Shown here: positions 6,410 to 10,413 of the stretch, piece by piece
How positions within the stretch are numbered: position 1 is the first letter of the stretch
Layout: every line of letters starts with the position of its first letter
Source: an uncultured Eubacteriales bacterium
Lineage (GTDB): Bacteria > Bacillota > Clostridia > Monoglobales > Monoglobaceae
Length of the DNA: 10,413 nucleotides
Direction of reading: 5' to 3'
NCBI GenBank assembly: GCA_905205855.1
Contig: CAJLFL010000055.1
Location: 1 to 10,413, forward strand
Position numbers and translations under genes: made by a program
The notes under the pieces: generated by a model
What the model was told of the DNA's origin: nothing
What the model saw: the letters and a program-made list of their open reading frames with translations, nothing else
The model's database searches: none

Positions 6410-7579
6410 ATGTATATAAAAAAGCCTGTGTTGATAGTGTGTGCGGTTGTGCTTACGGTAGCTGTCGCGTTTTTATCAGTTGTCGCGGTCAATCCGTTTG
6501 GGTTTACTCATTTGGGCGATTTTGTAAAGTTTGCTTATGTAAGCCGCCTTGTGGAATCACAATACTATCAGGATGTGGATTCCGGCGATTATGCCAATAC
6601 CGCACTTGAGGGAGTTGCCGCGGCAACAGGAGATCCGTATACGCGGTATCTTTGGGGTGATTCGGCAAAGGCATATATGGAAAGCATTGACGGAAACTAT
6701 ATGGGTATAGGTATATATATCGAGAACAATACAGAGGAAAACACCATTGATGTTGTTTCGGCTATTGCCGGAAGCCCGGCAGAGGAGGCAGGACTGGTTA
6801 CCGGTGATAAAATCTTGGCTGTAAACGGAACGGCTTACAGCGGAGAGCAGATGAACGACGCGGTAAATGAAATGCGCGGCGAGGAGGAAACAGAGGTTAC
6901 TGTTACGGTTTTGCGGAAGTCAAGCGGCGAGTCGGAGGATATAAAGCTTGTACGCAGAGAAATAGATATACCGAATGTTTCTGAAAAAATGATAACTGAT
7001 GATATAGGCTGCATTACGATTACTCAGTTTACCTCCGGAGTTTCGGCTAAATTTGCAAGCTCATACAGCAAGCTGCTCGGCGAGGGGATGAAGCGTCTGG
7101 TTATAGATTTGCGCAACAATCCCGGCGGCTTGGTTGAGGAGGCAGCAGCAATAGCAAATATGTTCATAGATGACGGAAACGTGATAGTATACACAATGGA
7201 CAAAAAGGGCAAAAGAGTTGATTATCCGGCAACAGGCAATGCAGCAGATATTCCGATAGCTATTCTTGCGAACGGAGGAAGCGCCTCCGCAAGTGAGATT
7301 CTGACAGGTGCGCTGAAGGATTATGGTAAGGGTTATCTGATAGGCGAAAAAACCTATGGCAAGGGTATAGTGCAGTCGGTATATGATTTAGGAGAGGATT
7401 CGTTGCTGTCCGTTACCGTTGCGCGGTATTATACTCCAAACGGAGTTTGTATACACGGAGAAGGAATAGAGCCTGATGAAACCATAAAGATGGATACCGA
7501 AAAATATGCAAGGCTGACCGAACTTCCGTCAGAACAGGATGAGCAGCTGCAGGCAGCAATAAAGTATCTGAGCAAGTGA
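6410..7579 (+). CDS. S41 family carboxy-terminal processing protease with PDZ domain
   Basis: This is a membrane-anchored serine protease of the CtpA/CtpB/Prc family, which cleaves proteins at or from the C-terminus outside the cytoplasm. The 389 residues comprise an N-terminal transmembrane anchor (5-27), a helical region with the 'GDPYTRYL' motif (74-81), a PDZ domain (about 98-170, with 'AGSPAEEAGLVTGDKILAVNG'), and a protease core containing 'IDLRNNPGG' (232-240) and 'NGGSASASE' (288-296). By alignment with the CtpB Ser-Lys-Gln triad and its spacings of 25 and 4, the catalytic residues are Ser293, Lys318 and Gln322, all present. The ATG at 6410 follows a GGAAG site. It lies in the ftsEX-hydrolase operon and overlaps the next gene at GTGA. 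Proteases of this family control peptidoglycan hydrolases in other bacteria, so the M23 protein or an FtsX-associated factor is a plausible, untested substrate. A role in sporulation signalling, as for CtpB, is the alternative. Confidence 0.95.
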   Translation: MYIKKPVLIVCAVVLTVAVAFLSVVAVNPFGFTHLGDFVKFAYVSRLVESQYYQDVDSGDYANTALEGVAAATGDPYTRYLWGDSAKAYMESIDGNYMGIGIYIENNTEENTIDVVSAIAGSPAEEAGLVTGDKILAVNGTAYSGEQMNDAVNEMRGEEETEVTVTVLRKSSGESEDIKLVRREIDIPNVSEKMITDDIGCITITQFTSGVSAKFASSYSKLLGEGMKRLVIDLRNNPGGLVEEAAAIANMFIDDGNVIVYTMDKKGKRVDYPATGNAADIPIAILANGGSASASEILTGALKDYGKGYLIGEKTYGKGIVQSVYDLGEDSLLSVTVARYYTPNGVCIHGEGIEPDETIKMDTEKYARLTELPSEQDEQLQAAIKYLSK

Positions 7580-8316
7580 TATGCATAGGGATTCTTTCGG
7601 AGCGGAAGAAAAAGACAGGAATATTAAAGAAGCTGTTTAAACCTGTTGAGCTGTGCGGTGTATTTGAGGATTCGATAAGACTTGCGGCTGCGGAATTTGT
7701 CTATACGGCAGAGGAAATCTCAAAGCTGCCGCGGTTTTATTACAGATTTCTGTGTGAAATCGGGATGCGAAAGCTAAAAAAAGCCGGCGCGGAAAAGGTC
7801 TTTCTGACAAAGGGATGTAAAGCGGACTATAACTGCTGCGATTTTGAGGACAGCGGAATTCCGGCGGAGCGTTTCGGTGATGCGGTATGCTTTGCCGCCG
7901 ATTATATAGGCAGCGAGGCATTAAAAGGCACCGCTTGTATCAAAGACAGGGAATTAAGCCTTACGGATTATCATACGCTGTCGGCGATATGCCGCAGAGT
8001 CCGGTATATAAAAATTCTTACCGACAACATAGCGACGGCAGAAAAAACAGCCGAAAAGCTATATGACGAATACGGGGTTTTTCCGGAAATACTTGAATAC
8101 TCGGAAAAAGTCCCAAATGATGCGCTGTTGACTGCGGACGCAGATAACAGAACGATAAGACTCGGCAGGGGAATTACGATTGACGGCGCTGAGGCTGAAC
8201 TTGATTTGCACGGATATGATGCGGATAAACAGAAAATTTTGGCTTATATAAAGGAAAAGGGTGTAAAATTAAAGTATAAATCGTGGCTTGCAGGTAAAAA
8301 CCGGTTGACAAGATAA
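7576..8316 (+). CDS. Uncharacterised cysteine-rich protein coupled to the S41 protease
   Basis: I do not recognise this 246-residue protein. It starts at GTG (7576), which overlaps the protease stop codon as GTGA, so it is probably translationally coupled. No signal peptide or membrane segment is visible, so a cytoplasmic location is likely. Nine cysteines (3, 27, 60, 81, 87, 88, 105, 121, 139) are all in the first 139 residues, including a C-x5-CC cluster at 81-88; the last 107 residues have none. That suggests a two-part protein with a possible metal-binding or redox-sensitive N-terminal half. The second half contains a strand-helix-strand pattern (about 144-174, then 'DALLTADADNR' at 182-192) that vaguely resembles a Rossmann-like unit, but no glycine-rich nucleotide loop is present. 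It ends in a basic tail. The 3' end of the gene carries the greA promoter. It is real by operon position and coding character; function unknown. Confidence 0.85.
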   Translation: MICIGILSERKKKTGILKKLFKPVELCGVFEDSIRLAAAEFVYTAEEISKLPRFYYRFLCEIGMRKLKKAGAEKVFLTKGCKADYNCCDFEDSGIPAERFGDAVCFAADYIGSEALKGTACIKDRELSLTDYHTLSAICRRVRYIKILTDNIATAEKTAEKLYDEYGVFPEILEYSEKVPNDALLTADADNRTIRLGRGITIDGAEAELDLHGYDADKQKILAYIKEKGVKLKYKSWLAGKNRLTR

Positions 8317-8333
8317 AAAACTTAGATTATAAT
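8305..8333 (+). promoter_or_regulatory. Full-consensus sigma-A promoter for greA-lysS
   Basis: TTGACA (8305-8310) and TATAAT (8328-8333) match the -35 and -10 consensus at 12 of 12 positions with the optimal 17-nt spacer. The -35 lies inside the last codons of the preceding gene. Transcription is expected to start near 8340, giving a leader of about 39 nt to greA. No terminator is seen between the preceding operon and this promoter, so upstream read-through is also possible. Confidence 0.9.
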
Positions 8334-8378
8334 AATTAGATGTTGTGTGTTTAGGCACAGAAAATGGAGGTTGCTGAA

Positions 8379-8858
8379 ATGAACAGGAAAATAACACTTA
8401 CCGCTGACGGTTTAAAAAAGCTTGAGGACGAGCTGGAGTATTTAAAAACCAAAAAGCGTAAAGAGGTTTCGGAAAAAATAAAGGTTGCACTCGGCTTTGG
8501 TGACTTGTCGGAGAACTCTGAGTATGATGAGGCGAAAAACGAACAGGCTCAGGTCGAAATCAGAATAAACGAACTTGAAAATATGCTCAAAAATGTTACG
8601 GTTATCGAAGCGGATGAAATTGACAGAACGCGCGTTGGTATCGGTACAAGAGTAAAGATTCTGGATGTAGAGTTTGACGAAGCGGAATGGTATACGGTTG
8701 TCGGTTCCACCGAGGCAGATCCAAGCAATGAGGACGAGAGAACTATATCCAACGAATGTCCTTTGTTTCTTGCAATAAAGGGAAAGAGCGCAGGTGAAAC
8801 AGCTAAGATTGAAACTCCTGACGGCGTTATTGAATATAAGATACTTGCGATTGAATAA
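8379..8858 (+). CDS. greA: Transcription elongation factor GreA
   Basis: GreA binds the RNA polymerase secondary channel and stimulates cleavage of backtracked transcripts. I choose the ATG at 8379: GGAGG at 8366-8370 lies 8 nt before it, the resulting 159 residues match the usual family length (about 158), and 'MNRKITLTADGLKKLEDEL' is the normal N-terminus. The earlier in-frame ATG at 8364 overlaps the ribosome binding site itself. The N-terminal antiparallel coiled coil (about 8-76) carries the tip motif 'GDLSENSEYDEAKNEQ' with Asp42 and Glu45, the acidic residues (Asp41/Glu44 in E. coli) that hold the catalytic magnesium. The C-terminal FKBP-like domain spans about 82-159. It is the first gene of a two-gene unit, 25 nt before lysS. 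Confidence 0.97.
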   Translation: MNRKITLTADGLKKLEDELEYLKTKKRKEVSEKIKVALGFGDLSENSEYDEAKNEQAQVEIRINELENMLKNVTVIEADEIDRTRVGIGTRVKILDVEFDEAEWYTVVGSTEADPSNEDERTISNECPLFLAIKGKSAGETAKIETPDGVIEYKILAIE

Positions 8859-8883
8859 ATTTGTTTTAAGAGAGGGTTAGGAT

Positions 8884-10413
8884 ATGAGCGAACAGAAGCA
8901 AAGCGGCGGACAGGTTTCAGCCGAAAAGGAATTGAATGAGGTTTTAAAGATTCGCAGAGAAAAGCTTGCGGCGCTGCAGGAGGAGGACGAAAATCCTTAT
9001 GCAGTGACTAAGTTTGATGTGGAAAACCACGCGGCGGATATTGCCGATAACTATGACACTTATGAGGGCAAAATTGTTGTCCTTGCCGGCAGACTTATGT
9101 CAAAGCGTGTTATGGGCAAAATGTCATTTGCGGATCTGCGCGACAGCACAGGCAAAATTCAGCTTTGCGTTAAGCGTGACGAAATGGGCGAAGAACCGTA
9201 TAAAAAGTATAAAAAGCTTGATATAGGCGATATTGTGGGCGTTAAGGGTGAAGTCTTTAAAACTCAAAAGGGCGAGATTTCAGTGCGTACCTCAGAGGTA
9301 ATACTTTTAAGTAAGTCACTGCGTCCCCTGCCGGAAAAATTCCACGGACTGACCAATCAGGATTTGCGTTATCGTCAGAGATATGTTGACCTTATCATGA
9401 ATGCTGAAGTAAAGGAAACATTTGTAAAGCGTTCAAAAATTATTGCTGCAATACGCAGCTATCTGAATAAAAATGAATTTCTTGAGGTTGAAACTCCTAT
9501 GCTTGTCGCAAATGCAGGCGGAGCTGCCGCAAGACCGTTTGAAACACATTTTAATGCACTGAATGAGGATTTTAAGCTGCGTATTTCATTGGAGCTTTAT
9601 CTGAAGCGCCTCATTGTCGGAGGCTTTGACCGTGTATATGAGATAGGACGTGTTTTCAGAAACGAGGGACTTGATACACGCCACAATCCCGAATTTACGC
9701 TTATGGAGCTGTATCAGGCATACACCGATTATCACGGCATGATGGATTTGACAGAAAATCTCTACAGACATGTCGCACAAGAGGTGCTCGGCACAACAAA
9801 GATTGTCTATAACGGAATTGAAATGGATTTGGGAAAGCCGTTTGAGCGTATTACTATGCTTGATGCGGTAAAGAAGTATTCAGGTGTTGACTTTAATGAA
9901 ATCAAGACTCTTGAGGAGGCCCGTGCTGCTGCAAAGGAACATAACATAGAGTATGAGGACAGACACAAGAAGGGTGATATTCTTAATTTATTCTTTGAGG
10001 AATATGTTGAGGAGCACCTTATACAGCCGACATTTGTAATGGATCATCCGATTGAGATTTCGCCGCTTACAAAGAAAAAACCGGAAAATCCGGAATATGT
10101 TGAGCGGTTTGAGTTCTTTATGAACGGATGGGAAATGGCAAATGCATATTCTGAGCTTAACGATCCTATAGACCAGAGAGAACGTTTCAAGGCACAGGAG
10201 GAACAGCTTGCACAGGGGGATGAGGAAGCCAACACCACAGACGAAGATTTTATGAATGCATTGGAAATCGGTATGCCTCCTACGGGCGGAATCGGATTCG
10301 GAATAGACCGTATGTGTATGCTGCTTACGGATTCTCCGGCTATAAGGGATGTACTGCTTTTCCCGACAATGAAGTCCTTAGATGGTGTAAATAAGAAAAA
10401 TGATGTAAATAAT
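8884..10413 (+). CDS. lysS: Lysyl-tRNA synthetase, class II (3' partial)
   Basis: This enzyme charges tRNA-Lys with lysine, using ATP, in the cytoplasm. The 510 codons present run to the window edge without a stop. An N-terminal helix is followed by an OB-fold anticodon-binding domain (about 62-165, with 'GRLMSKRVMGKMSFADLRD') and the class II catalytic core. 'GGAAARPF' and 'YLKRLIVGGFDRVYEIGRVF' lead into motif 2, with Arg259 in FRNEG and then 'HNPEFTLMELY'. Motif 3, 'GIGFGIDRMCMLL', has its conserved Arg at 476. The ATG at 8884 follows an AGAGAGGGTTAGG ribosome binding region. The catalytic core is complete; 'LLFPTMKSLDG' is normally close to the C-terminus, so only a short tail is missing. 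The final segment (KKNDVNN and beyond) is not conserved. Its expression is expected from the strong promoter before greA. Confidence 0.98.
   Translation, partial: MSEQKQSGGQVSAEKELNEVLKIRREKLAALQEEDENPYAVTKFDVENHAADIADNYDTYEGKIVVLAGRLMSKRVMGKMSFADLRDSTGKIQLCVKRDEMGEEPYKKYKKLDIGDIVGVKGEVFKTQKGEISVRTSEVILLSKSLRPLPEKFHGLTNQDLRYRQRYVDLIMNAEVKETFVKRSKIIAAIRSYLNKNEFLEVETPMLVANAGGAAARPFETHFNALNEDFKLRISLELYLKRLIVGGFDRVYEIGRVFRNEGLDTRHNPEFTLMELYQAYTDYHGMMDLTENLYRHVAQEVLGTTKIVYNGIEMDLGKPFERITMLDAVKKYSGVDFNEIKTLEEARAAAKEHNIEYEDRHKKGDILNLFFEEYVEEHLIQPTFVMDHPIEISPLTKKKPENPEYVERFEFFMNGWEMANAYSELNDPIDQRERFKAQEEQLAQGDEEANTTDEDFMNALEIGMPPTGGIGFGIDRMCMLLTDSPAIRDVLLFPTMKSLDGVNKKNDVNN

Noticed and set aside
8364..8366. 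Upstream ATG as start of greA
   Set aside because: It overlaps the GGAGG that serves the ATG at 8379, and would add five residues not normal for GreA.
1..10413. tRNA or rRNA genes, CRISPR arrays, insertion sequences, attachment sites or defence genes
   Set aside because: No cloverleaf, spaced-repeat pattern, transposase motif, terminal inverted repeat or defence-type domain was seen; coding density is high and no gap without a gene exceeds about 150 nt.

Overview
The window looks like a core-genome stretch of an anaerobic low-to-mid GC Firmicute, probably an uncultured member of class Clostridia. This is inferred from the Gram-positive style ribosome binding sites (GGAGG and variants), the use of TTG and GTG starts, sigma-A type promoters, the greA-lysS pair, and an ftsEX / coiled-coil M23 hydrolase / S41 protease block. 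All ten recognised genes are on the + strand. There are no rRNA or tRNA genes, insertion sequences, CRISPR arrays or prophage genes.

Left part (1-2506): the window opens inside a serine-beta-lactamase-like hydrolase whose 5' end lies outside it. That gene ends at a clean intrinsic terminator (1388-1412). An AT-rich intergenic region with a perfect 7+7 bp dyad (1468-1485) then precedes a six-helix membrane protein resembling the YjdF/DUF2238 group.

Middle (2404-8316): a good sigma-A promoter (2404-2432) drives a PucR/CdaR-type regulator, which is followed by a strong UUCG-capped hairpin. Next comes a tightly packed cell-envelope operon: ftsE and ftsX (8-nt overlap, TTG start for ftsX), a secreted or anchored coiled-coil LytM/M23 peptidoglycan hydrolase with intact zinc ligands, a membrane-anchored S41 PDZ carboxy-terminal protease, and an unrecognised 246-residue cysteine-rich protein that overlaps the protease gene by 4 nt. 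The natural reading is that FtsEX uses ATP hydrolysis on the inside to gate the coiled-coil hydrolase on the outside, and that the S41 protease may process or remove envelope proteins such as that hydrolase.

Right part (8305-10413): a textbook TTGACA-17-TATAAT promoter lies across the 3' end of the unknown gene and starts a separate greA-lysS transcription unit (transcript cleavage factor and class II lysyl-tRNA synthetase). lysS runs off the right edge.

I found no clearly new multi-gene system. The most useful leads are the unknown protein coupled to the S41 protease, the FtsEX-M23 pairing with an apparently active LytM domain, the regulator and hairpin directly upstream of ftsE, and the dyad in front of the membrane-protein gene.
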